A stretch of 64,000 nt of DNA, taken from Punica granatum (taxonomy: Eukaryota; Streptophyta; Magnoliopsida; Myrtales; Lythraceae). The position numbers and the translations under genes are program-made. How positions within the stretch are numbered: position 1 is the first letter of the stretch; every line of letters starts with the position of its first letter. The notes beneath the pieces were generated by a model that ran no database searches, had not been told where the DNA came from, and saw only the letters and a program-made list of their open reading frames with translations. This document shows, in pieces, positions 36,832 through 46,761 of this stretch. The DNA lies in NCBI RefSeq assembly GCF_007655135.1, contig NC_045127.1:558001-622000 (forward strand). The letters run 5' to 3'.

Positions 36832-37646
36832 ATGGTGGGGGGAAACCAGCACAAGCGTTGTACGGCTGTTTGGTGACTCGAACTTTTTTCATCGAGAAAA
36901 CTGGCGGTAGAGATAAAAGACTCTGGCGACTGAAGTTGCTGCATTTGTTATTTACTTCTCCTTTGCTAGATATGCAACATGAGAATAATCCGACCAGTTT
37001 GGATTGTCGGAGACAAACCAACCATTGCTCTTAGACACGGGTACTTTTATCAGTTCCGAGTGTAATGGATTTCTTCTTTAATGATGATCTCTGTCCCTCC
37101 CAGTTTTGCGCCTCTACAGTTTCAATTTCCTCCTCCTTACCTATCTCTTTCCACAATGTCACGGATCTCATGATCCCTCCTCAAAGATCGACAATCGATA
37201 TATCACTTCGGAGCCAATATCTGTTCTTAACTAATGTTTCATAGGTACATAAAGAACTGAACTGCAACAAATTAACTCCCAAACAGAAGAACCATAATTC
37301 TGTTACAGAGAGTTGGCAACATACAAGAGCATCTTTCCACCTTTGATCAAATAACTCAAGTTCACCCCAAATGAAAGGAACTTTTCACATGAGGAACTCG
37401 CATTATTTCTAATAATCAAACGAGAAACTCATCTTATTTCCTGATGCACTTCATCAGCGCCCAATGGTTATTTACAATAGAGTTACCCCTACATCTTCAC
37501 TGAAAACCCAGAGAGAATAGGGAGAAGGAATTTTGATGTTATGCATTTCATGTGAGCTACCATCAGAAACTCAGGTACCTTCTTCATGTACATGTTTGGT
37601 GACCAAAACCAAAACGTGAATAAGATGAACCCGTCTTATCCCTTCC
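36832..37646. other. Convergent 3' spacer between H+-ATPase and dsRNA-binding genes
   Basis: The two flanking genes converge here, so the interval should hold both 3' UTRs. I see no coding sequence, repeat or clear poly(A) signal worth separate listing. Confidence 0.5.
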
Positions 37647-39118
37647 TCATTTTTTCTTGGGAACATAGCCAAGATGTTTAAGGTACCACAGAGCCCCTTC
37701 GGCTGCATGCTCTGCTGCTGATTTCTTACTCGATCTAGGTTCACTGAAGGCCTCCACGACTGTAGCCGCGTTTCCTCTAATTTCCACAACCGCCTTGAAT
37801 ATGAACCTATCACCATAAGAAAAAAAAGAGAAGGTGAAATACTTGAAATTTCCGGTTTTCATTCCTTCAGGACTCTGTCAGATTATACTCTTCCAGAACA
37901 AACTTCTTCCAAGAGTCACTTTCAAAGACAATCCTATCACCTCAAGAAGCAAGACTAGAAAACACAACTAATTATAAATTCGTGAATACTATCACAATCT
38001 CAAACAATCCAGTAAATCTTTCCAACATAAATATTCGTTTTTTAGAGTTGAGATGGTTTCGATTCACGCAAAACTCACTGTTTCAGGTGGCTTGGGCCTT
38101 CCTCTCTGTGGCAGTCAAACAATGGAGGCTTCCACTTGTAAGCGGCGCACAGCTCATATAGGAGCGCCTTCCTTGATGAATTCTTTGAAGCCCCTAAAGC
38201 ACCAGTCAGAGTAAGCCATCATAAAATTGCACAGCAGTACTGATGGAACAGGGTGACAGAAAATATGAGATGACAGGCAAATCTTGACTCGGGAATGAAT
38301 CCAAATTAGATACTACAAATTGCATGTGGCAAAACTTCAGCACACGAAATGCCGAAGCCCATTTCATCTACAAAATGAACGTCTGTCTGATGCAGGATAT
38401 TGATCTCTAAACTTAGGAATGTTGAAGTTCTAGACACGCAACAGCTACATCAAAATGTTAAAAAGTCCTCATCCATGCAATGGTGATAATGACGAGCGAG
38501 TCGAAAGAAAATATGTTCAGCAACATTACATATGCCGAACACAAATTACCATTTGCCAGGACAGGAGAGCCATCTGAAAGCAAATTATTTACACGTGAAG
38601 TGAAATTTGCCATATCTCAAGTATAGGAGTTCTTATGCCGATTGTGTAATTAGACAGCAAGTGCAAGTAACACAACATGTTTCAACAAAATACGTCCAGT
38701 CCAGACCATAGTAAGCAAAGCATACAAAAGACAAAAGAATTTTGGAACATGTGTGAAATTAATGTCTATTTTAGTTAAGACATAAAATTCACGGAGACAA
38801 CAAGATACCAGGCAACAAACAGCAAAGCTCTTGGCAACACATTTCACCTTCCGAGCGTGTAATCAGAAAATAACCGAGTTATATTACTTTCAGAGGGGGA
38901 ATCATCATTATGATCAGCTGAATAATCTTCTTCACTTCTGGGTTTCCGGCTCGACTTCTCCGCCCTCTGGAATCTTGGCCTGTACACAGGCTTCCCCAAA
39001 TTTACCTTGGAAAAAAAAAAAACCGAAATTTGTTCAGCAAATCAATATCAGATGAATCTTGGGTATCGATTTCAGATTGCGTTTGTCTTGCTCATCGATT
39101 GAATACGGGAAGTTAGAA

Positions 39119-39158
<40 letters not shown>

Positions 39159-39319
39159 GAGAGAACCTGATGATGAGAGTAATTAGAGTAATAAGGGGTC
39201 AAGTGGGAGTGGGGGGAGTGGGCAGGGTTTCTTCTGAGGTCGAAGGAGTAGTTGTGGGGGGATCGTTGGCATGGTGGGGGTGGTTGTGACGGTGAAGATG
39301 AGGAGCGCTTCCTCTCCAT
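37647..39319 (-). CDS. Small protein with one C-terminal double-stranded RNA-binding motif
   Basis: Five exons (39319-39167, 39005-38888, 38573-38550, 38193-38079, 37806-37647) join in frame to 189 residues. The N-terminal half is Ser/Pro-rich and of low complexity ([16 protein letters not shown]). The C-terminal half is a dsRNA-binding motif: alpha1 [19 protein letters not shown], a basic/Gly-Pro loop EEGPSHLKQ, strand [11 protein letters not shown], and the signature [20 protein letters not shown]. No RNase III catalytic motif is present, so it probably binds rather than cuts RNA. Similar plant proteins are called RNase-three-like or DRB-like. Exon 3 is only 24 nt; its borders and the exon 2 donor (AAA|GTAATA) were chosen because they alone keep the frame. 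A G36 run lies within intron 1, just past the donor. Gene order matches At1g80650 next to AHA9, from memory. Confidence 0.82.
39122..39157. repeat. G36 homopolymer in intron 1 of the dsRNA-binding gene
   Basis: Thirty-six consecutive G on the plus strand (C on the sense strand) start about nine bases inside the intron donor at 39166. Such a run close to a splice donor is unusual. Length may be approximate because of sequencing difficulty. Confidence 0.9.
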
Positions 39320-40912
39320 TTCCTCCTTCTGGACTCACATCACGGAGGGGACGGACGCAGCCCCACTGATCATTTGATTGATTGATACAACCAACCACCA
39401 ACAGAACAAGAAAGGGATTTTGCTCAATTACTTGATGACGGCGATGATGATGATGACAAGGGGCAAAACCATTAAGAAGTAAAGCTTCAAGCTTGTACTG
39501 TACTGTACTGTACTGTACTCCACTCCGACAGCTCCACTTCCTTCTCTAACCTGACCTTCTTAAATCAAATTTCTACGTGGTAAGGTAGTGCATACTTAAT
39601 TGAAGTCGAACTAAAATTCGCATAAAAAAAATATATATATATATATATATATATGTTGCCAGAAGAGCATTCTATGTATAGTCTAGTCTAGTGTGGTCTA
39701 ATCCACAATATAGTCTAGCCTTGACAAATTTTGTTTCTGTCTAAGATAAGCCATTCCCTCTATATGGATTTAGATCTTATAATAGCCCTCACTTGGAGAG
39801 TCTTCGACCACCAGCTAGTGCCAGAAAGACGGTTTGAACTGCTAATGGACCTCTGCAAGCCCAATTACTTGGAGCATTCCGGCCCACCTCGATGGATCAG
39901 TGCATTGATGCAATGCAATGCAATGGGAAGATATCACATAAGTATTGTTTCGGTTCGCCATCGCAATTGATTTGGTTTGCCCAGATGAGATAAAGATCCT
40001 CCCGACATTGGAGTTAACGATGACTTCAAGTACCAGGTAAAGTTAGTTCTAAAGAAGGCAGCAGCAGCGCCAACATCATCATCATTTGAGAGTGTCACAG
40101 TGCTGAATTGGCATGGGACTTGCATGTCAATCTTCCAATATTCATCTAATTCTCCAAAACTGCGAAAAAGAGATGGCACATCAAAACAAGGCATCCACTA
40201 ATACTTGTGTCTTTAACCTATTCACCCAAAAAAAAAAAAAGGGAAAAAAAGAAAAAGAAAAAGACATTTGCGTCTTTAATCTCATTTTGATACTTCTTCA
40301 ACCACCCAGGCACATGTTCACCCCTAGCTCACTCCTCAGCCGAAAACAAATAAATGTTAGGGAATTGAGCCCATCAATTCAAAGAGAAGAAAAACACAAA
40401 CAAAGGAAAGGGTCTTCAATCAATGACTCTAAATGGAAGCCTGATATAACTGCTCCACGCAGACAGAGGGAGTGAGGGAGGATAGAAGGGAAATAAATAT
40501 ATATCTATCCATTTGTATTGAAAATCGTTCCTTCGGTAGGTAGCTCTTCTGTTTTGTTCTGTTCCCAAGTCAAATGGCGCCTTCTCTCTTTTTATCGGTA
40601 AACTCAATTACGGGACACATTAGCCTCGTAATCTCGAGTAATTAAATTATTCATTTTTCAATAAGTACACTTTTCTAGATCCAAATTTATTTTCTATATT
40701 CTCCTAACTACTTACCACTCAGATAATACTTTTTAAATTAGTCTTAATTACTTCTACTCTCCCAATGAATGGTTGTTGTGGACAATTGTTTTGTTTTCCA
40801 CGACACGCACATAGTTGCATGCAATGCAATCTCTCTCTCAGAAGTAGAATTTTCCTATTCCTAATAATATGTGTCGTAAAGTCAAAATCACTTTTCCTTT
40901 TTCATGAATGTG

Positions 40913-40947
<35 letters not shown>

Positions 40948-41073
40948 GTGTCTGTATTGCAACAGAGCCACTATAAATATAGCTGAACTCTTTGCATGCA
41001 TAAAATAAAACATAGAGTGTAGACCAAACAAAAGGCATAATGAAACTGTGACGAGAAGGTACGTACCCCGGCA
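39320..41073. other. Divergent promoter region between the dsRNA-binding and extensin-like genes
   Basis: This holds both promoters. Visible items are a (TACTG)n minisatellite near 39495-39519, a TA run near 39631-39654, a long A run near 40229-40255, a TA run near 40917-40945 and the TATA box at 40972. No further gene is supported. Confidence 0.5.
40972..40980 (+). promoter_or_regulatory. TATA box of the extensin-like gene
   Basis: CACTATAAATATAGC lies about 100 bp before the ATG at 41074, a normal distance for a leader of about 70 nt. It sits just after a TA microsatellite. Confidence 0.6.
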
Positions 41074-42042
41074 ATGGCTATGGGACCTCACATAGTGATC
41101 AAAGCGGTTCTAGTGCTCTTAGTCTTAACCTTATGGAGCGTCAAGGCCACCACAGTTGAGGCCGAAGTTGCCGAGGACAAAAGAAGTCGTGCAGGCAGTT
41201 GGGCACGGCGGGGATCCAGAAGAGGCCGTTGCAGAAGCAGTCCTCCAAGAACCGGAGCCGGAATCAACTGCGACCCTTTGTATGATTTCCTTTTCGATGT
41301 CTGCGGCCAATGGCCTTTTCCCACCGCGCCCGACTCCCCCGACAACCCATTCGCCTCATCATCCCGACAGATCCCACCACCACTGGTCCCCTCTCCTCCG
41401 CCGCTAGTACCCTCACCATACTTACTCATGCCTCCACCACCAGTTACTTACTCACCACCGCCATCACCTGTTGTCCCATCACCTCCGCCCCCCTCACCGC
41501 CTCCGCCACCCTCGCCGCCTCCGCCATCTCCTCCGCCCCCGCTTCTCCCATCACCGCCGCCTCCCTCACCCCCACCTCCTTCCATAGACTTCCGTCCGCC
41601 ACCATTCCCGTTCATATTCCCACCGCCACTGGTTCCCTCTCCACCACCAATATTCCCATGGCTAATACCACCCCAATCTCCTGCCGAGACACCGCCGCTC
41701 ATCCCACTATTCCCCCCGCCTCTCTTCCCTTTCCCAGAGCCGCCGGACCTTCTTCTCCCGCCACCACTAGTACCCTTGTTCTCGCCTCCACCAGCGCTCG
41801 GAACACCAATTCTCCCCCTCTTTCCTCCTGATGAACCAATAAATGATCAGCCCCCAGCTTTCAGTCTGCCGAATCCGCCGCCTCTTTTTCCCAGCATCCC
41901 TAACATTCCAGCGGAGCCATTCCCTTTGTGGTTACCGTCACCAGTGGCCGACAAGGAGTCGCCGCCCTCTCCGTCTTGGCCCGATCCATTTGGTCAGCTT
42001 CTTCCACCACCATGGTCTGATTCTCCACCGTCAAAGGAATGA
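41074..42042 (+). CDS. Extensin-like secreted proline-rich cell-wall protein
   Basis: This intronless frame encodes 322 residues. Residues 1-30 form a signal peptide (hydrophobic core VIKAVLVLLVLTLWSVKA). A short Arg-rich region follows, then a small cysteine pair (NCDPLYDFLFDVCGQWPFP), and from about residue 100 a long Pro-rich domain with many SPP, SPPP and SPPPPP blocks. In plants these prolines are hydroxylated and arabinosylated in the secretory pathway, and the protein joins the cell wall. Only one YSPPP-type site is present, so Tyr cross-linking would be limited. The less regular C-terminal third alternates FPPP, LFPP and IPLF. The Arg-rich piece between signal and Cys pair is unusual and could be a processing site. 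No LRR domain precedes the Pro-rich part, so it is not an LRX protein. The exact family is not recognised. Confidence 0.85.
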   Translation: MAMGPHIVIKAVLVLLVLTLWSVKATTVEAEVAEDKRSRAGSWARRGSRRGRCRSSPPRTGAGINCDPLYDFLFDVCGQWPFPTAPDSPDNPFASSSRQIPPPLVPSPPPLVPSPYLLMPPPPVTYSPPPSPVVPSPPPPSPPPPPSPPPPSPPPPLLPSPPPPSPPPPSIDFRPPPFPFIFPPPLVPSPPPIFPWLIPPQSPAETPPLIPLFPPPLFPFPEPPDLLLPPPLVPLFSPPPALGTPILPLFPPDEPINDQPPAFSLPNPPPLFPSIPNIPAEPFPLWLPSPVADKESPPSPSWPDPFGQLLPPPWSDSPPSKE

Positions 42043-43039
42043 TATCTAGTACTGTTTTGTAAGGATGTGATATAAAAAAGTTACGTGATTATGGATGTTT
42101 ACATCAATTACGCAGAGCTAATCATGTGTAGTGGCATGTGTTAAAAAAAAAATCCTGAATACGTAGGCCATGCAAAAGTTTAGTTTGGTTTAATTAATCT
42201 ATTTTCATTACATTTGAATCTTTGAGAAACAACTTATGAATCTTTGAGAAACAACTTATGGAGGGCCACGCGTATTCATGGATTTGAGCCGTTAGAATCA
42301 TGATTCTAGTGATAAAAGAATAGAGGATGAAAATAAGGAACGCATGCAAAAGTTCTACGGGTGAGAAATTAAACTTACAACCTCTTGATTCTAGATGAAA
42401 ACAAGAAACATAACTTAAACTGACGATTGGTGAAGAATTTGTTCTTCTTTTCTCTTTTCGGTAGATAAACGGGATCTAAGCCCAAGAAAAAATCAAAACA
42501 ATCTACCAATTGCATAAGGTAGGTGTGGAAACCCTAATGATATACCCAAAATGTAGCACTCCAAGTCCTGTTAGTGGATACTGATACTTTTGGAAAATAT
42601 GATGCAAATGACAAACCGATAATAATTAACCCAAGAATAAATTCGGATTACCTCTAGGCGTTTTTATCGGGTATCCCAGGAAGTTGTCTCGTGGAGTTGA
42701 TCACGTAACGATCCACCTGCAACAACGAAAACGAACAAAGCTCCATGATGGATCCTTACTACGTTATCGAGCGACAACCAATCACATTTTACAATACAAG
42801 TACCCTCTCACGCTGTCTCTAATAGGAGCAGGAACAACTTACACTACACCGTTTTCTCTCTCTAGTGCATCACCTGCCAAAACCTTTCTGCATACGCGCA
42901 CAAACACGCACAGTGTGTAATGGCTCCACTACAACGTGCTGCCAATTGACCCATAAAACATGGATTAATGGCCGAGATAATGGCAAAGAGTTACTGAAAT
43001 CAATTTCTATAGCCTCTACTTTGAATACCCATTACTCTA

Positions 43040-43625
43040 CACTTTTTTTTTTTTCTGGTAAAGTCGAGGGCATAGCCCAAATTACGACGAAACAAGAATA
43101 AGGTGGGGCATGGTGGCCCCTACAATGTCGTCTAGCAGCAGCCGAAACACTCCATTAGGAATTGAGTGAATAATATGCGTGCCGAGCGGGTACTCCACGG
43201 CCATATTTGCAGCTTGTCCGCACAAGAATTGCCATCCTGATATGTGTGTTGCATCCAAACCTCCTAATCTCGACAACAAAGGTCAAGAATCCAACCTCTG
43301 AGAGTCTGTAGCCAAGGAGCAGCAGGACCGTCCCCTGAAATGATCCACAGGATATCTAATGAGTCCACTTCGAGAATTAACCTTCGGCATCCCGCGTTCC
43401 AAGCCATCTCCATCCCCGTGAGTACCCCCCAAAGCTCCACCATGGTGACCGTAGCGATGCCAATGTTTTAGGCAAATCCCACAACCCACCTACCATCTAC
43501 ATCGCGAAGGAGGCCACCAGTTCCGCCTGTCCCGGGATTGCCTCTTGAAGAGCCGTCCGTGTTAAGCTTGAAGAAGTCCTCAGGGGGCCGAATCCAACTG
43601 ATGTCGTCCTAGTTAAAGAGCACGG
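43040..43625 (-). mobile_element. Decayed LINE 3' fragment with RNase H domain (copy A)
   Basis: On the minus strand from about 43620 the sequence encodes, with frame breaks, an RNase H domain of the plant non-LTR retrotransposon type: FKLNTDGSSRGNPGTGG, LLRDVDGRWVVGFA, then MEMAWNAGCRRLILEVDS. A poly(A)-like run (T-rich on the plus strand, about 43041-43053) lies shortly after the domain, as expected for a LINE 3' end. The element is 5'-truncated and carries indels and stops, so it is dead. Confidence 0.75.
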
Positions 43626-43799
43626 TTCCTTATGGGCAGACCAAAGGTCCTTCAAATACACATGTTTCCCATATGTAGTTGAATAGCATTCGTCGCCAAT
43701 TAATTTAGGCAGCGATTCCCTTCTTTCCCTGTACGTTTAAACGACCCGAATGGACCAATCTTTGGCTAACAGCCCTGGTCGGCATAACGAGCATCGTCA

Positions 43800-44060
43800 A
43801 TGGGGTTTGCTATGCTCTTGACTGAAAATTAGTCGGCACCCCACCTCTGAGTCAACTTCCAGCATGATCCGTCTTCTGCCGGTCTCCCATGCCAGCTCCA
43901 GGCCCGTAAGAGCCATAGCTCAACCACTACATTCAAAGCAATACAACACGGGCAAAACCAATAACACCCACTGGCCATCCGTGTCCCTAATGAGTCATCC
44001 CGCACCTGCTTGCCTTGGATTTCCCTAGCTAGAAGGTCCATCCATGTTCATTTTAATCTA
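43800..44060 (-). mobile_element. Second RNase H fragment of a LINE (copy B)
   Basis: Read on the minus strand from about 44050, a second degenerate RNase H segment appears: GNPRQAGAG, LIRDTDGQWVL, then LELAWETGRRRIMLEVDSE. It matches copy A in motif order but differs clearly in sequence, so it is not a simple recent tandem copy. Stop codons interrupt it. It is either a separate truncated LINE or an old duplication. Confidence 0.6.
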
Positions 44061-44184
44061 TCCTTCAAGAGGTCGCGACCAGTTATTTTTCTTGCTTTGT
44101 TTTGTACAAACGTAAAATATATAGGTGTGTGTGTGTATTGATGATTGGGGACCAAAGCAAATGGCAAGACAAAACAAAAACCTA

Positions 44185-44290
44185 TATGAGGAAGGGTCTT
44201 CACAGCATAGCACAGGGCGCTGCCCGAAACCAATAGGTTATGGGTTTGATTTTTATCAGTGGCCGAAATGGACGTAGCAAGGCCAATTTG
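44185..44290 (+). mobile_element. tRNA-derived SINE-like element
   Basis: The stretch cacagcatagcacagggcgc carries an A-box-like sequence, and about 35 bp later gggtttgatttttatcagtg resembles a B box with downstream stem. This head is typical of tRNA-derived plant SINEs. The 3' end and target duplication were not resolved. Confidence 0.45.
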
Positions 44291-46014
44291 AGTGGCCCTA
44301 CTGAGGCCCAATATTTTGGACACTATGAAACCAATGCCAGAGTCCTCATTGCAGCTGCTGGGCCAAGCCCAACCAACTACTAAACACTTTTCCTCGGAGT
44401 TCACTTTTTTTTTTTTTTTTTCCTGAAGAAAATGGATGGGATGGACAGGGGACGCATACAAGGGAGGAAGGATCCATTCAATCCATCCCATAACTTCGAA
44501 CTTTCTAGCGAGACAGCCAACCCACACGGAAAGAAAGCTCCTTTTTCTGTGACCATCCATCCAATTCCAGTCGGAGCTCTGCTCAGTCAGTCTACCTTCG
44601 GGCCCACGAATTCATTTTTTCTTGCTGTCAACGCCTCCCCTCTCTTCTTCTCTCCCTCTCTCATCTCTCTCTGCAATAAATATAATATATATATTATCCC
44701 ACTTCTGCAATGTGAATCGAACATTTTCATAGTCTTCCCATCAGATCACAAAAATAGTATATTGCGGCTTAATTTTCTTTTTTCGATGTGTACCTAGATA
44801 TTCAAAAATTCAACGGATATCAATTAATTTAATTTGAGCATTGTCCTTTTAAGGAGATAAAATTTTTTTATTATGAATTTTTTTCATTTATAAAACTTAA
44901 ACTCGAGACCTTGTTTGATGGAAAAAAATGACAAACACTTTGAACTAATTCATATTAATCCTTAGCTTTCTTTTTTTTTGGATAGATGTCCTTTGCCTAT
45001 CTTTAGTTTTAGGTGAATTCGCAATGTACTCTTACTATCTTATACTAATAAGAACAATTATACTATGTACATTTAAAGTAAACATATCCTATTTATGGAA
45101 TCTAATCCAATATCTCCCCTCAATATTGCATTTTTCGTCTGAAAGACAAACTTCAAAATTTCATTGAGTACAAAATGGGACAGTCAAGGAAATAAATTAC
45201 TCTTCTAAGATTTTAGTACATAAAAAGAATACCAGACTATCTACCCAAAAAAAAAGGGCACCAACTTCAACAGTTAATGACTTTCCAGGAACTTATCAAA
45301 AAAAAAAAAAAAAGAAGGACTTTCCTGGAAACTAGGACTAGGCTTCCTTTCCCCTACAAACTACAAGTATGAATCCAAACAAAGTCCACCCATGCCATGC
45401 ATGTCAATCTCATTGCAGCCCTCTTCTCTCGTCTCTTCAAAAGTTGTGGGTTATTTGATGCTTATCACATGCAGTAAGTCGTGTTATGTTTATTCAATTT
45501 ACATTTTAATTGCAAACAAACAAACAAGCAAGCAAGCAATTCGTGATCGTTTTGAAACAATAAACATGCGAATGCACATAAAAATCATTGTCTTCCCCTT
45601 GTAACTACCATTTAATGCATTCCCTTATTATTATTATTTTTTTCATTTTCTAAGAAGAGCATAGGATATATCATGACTGACAACTAGTTCTAAAATTAGG
45701 CTATTCAATATTGATATACAAAGATGGACGTAAATATTGAATTTCCATATGCTCATACGGGCTCAAGGCCATTTCCAATTAAAAATTTAAACTGATAAGT
45801 GGTAGTACTCATATTTCATATAAAACCATGGATATTCCTTATTTTTTTCAATGTGAATAACAATCTCAACGGTACAAATGTTTATTTATCCCCATAATTG
45901 ATAAGGCCATTCATTTTTCTGTCACTATTACTATTTTTATGGCCACCTTTTTTACTATTACTAACTGTATACAACATATTCATTAAAAAAAAACCAACAT
46001 ACAAATTCCCTGAA

Positions 46015-46158
46015 TATTTTTTTATTATAAAAGAGGCACAAGATCTTGTATAATGAAAGATATATCATAATTAACTAATACAAGAATAAGGGTAGTCCTA
46101 ATAAGTATTCACTATGTAACCTCTAATTGAACCGGTGAGATAAGTATCACTGTGCTAC
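46015..46158 (-). mobile_element. tRNA-derived SINE-like element, copy 2
   Basis: Read on the minus strand from 46158: gtagcacagtgatacttatc (A-box region), ccggttcaattagaggttac, ggactaccc, ttattcttgtattagtta, then ctcttttataataaaa. The order and words match the element at 5856-6007, so the two are members of one short repeat family. Both copies are well diverged. Confidence 0.5.
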
Positions 46159-46446
46159 TTTTGATTCCGTGAACATACTTCTTCGAGCCCATTCTTTAAA
46201 CTAATAACAGTAATATATAAAGAATTATTTTCTTATTAAGAAACAAGATTTCGAATTACAATCTGTGCCAAAAAATTGTGAGATCAAATTCTTAATTTTA
46301 TTTGTTATTAGATAATATATTTAAAGAAAAGGAGAGAGGAAGAGACCGAAAAGCAGAATTGCCACGAGTTTCGCTGGTGGGGCCATCGACAAAATAGTTA
46401 AGAAAAAAGCATGCCCCAGCAAAACAATTCCCCACTCCAATAACAA

Positions 46447-46486
<40 letters not shown>

Positions 46487-46761
46487 CACTCCCAACGCAC
46501 AGACGCGCACACACACACATCTTCTTCGACCCGACCTTTTTAACATTAAAACGCCTCCGCCTCTCTCCGGTCATATATATATATATATTTATACACACAC
46601 ACAAACATTTCATCTTCGATCTCAGATTATCCACTTTCCTCCTTTCCGTCCCTTCTCTTTAAGCCTCCATTATCTCTCTCTCTCTCTCTCTCTCTCTAGA
46701 CCTACTCTTCTCTGTTTCTCTCTTAAAAACGAACCCCTGAGTGTACATATCTATCTATAAT

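Larger units (their letters stand above)
42043..46761. other. Repeat-rich spacer with LINE and SINE remnants
   Basis: Apart from the listed LINE fragments (43040-44060) and SINE-like elements, I see no gene in this 4.7 kb. 42150-43000 is unassigned. 44400-44700 is unassigned CT-rich DNA. 44800-46000 is AT-rich. From about 46440 CT and CA runs (46450-46479, 46674-46697) mark the promoter and leader of the gene starting at 46762. Confidence 0.5.

Noticed and set aside
39113..39166. Poly-proline/poly-glycine frames over the G36 run
   Set aside because: These arise from the homopolymer. The dsRNA-binding gene splices out this stretch.
40917..40945. TA microsatellite as a promoter of special interest
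   Set aside because: TA runs are common here (also near 26990, 39631 and 48045). The separate TATAAATA box at 40972 explains the promoter better.
41310..41831. Ser/Thr-rich 173-codon frame overlapping the extensin-like gene
   Set aside because: It is a +1 frame shadow of the repetitive proline codons and has no signal or start context of its own.
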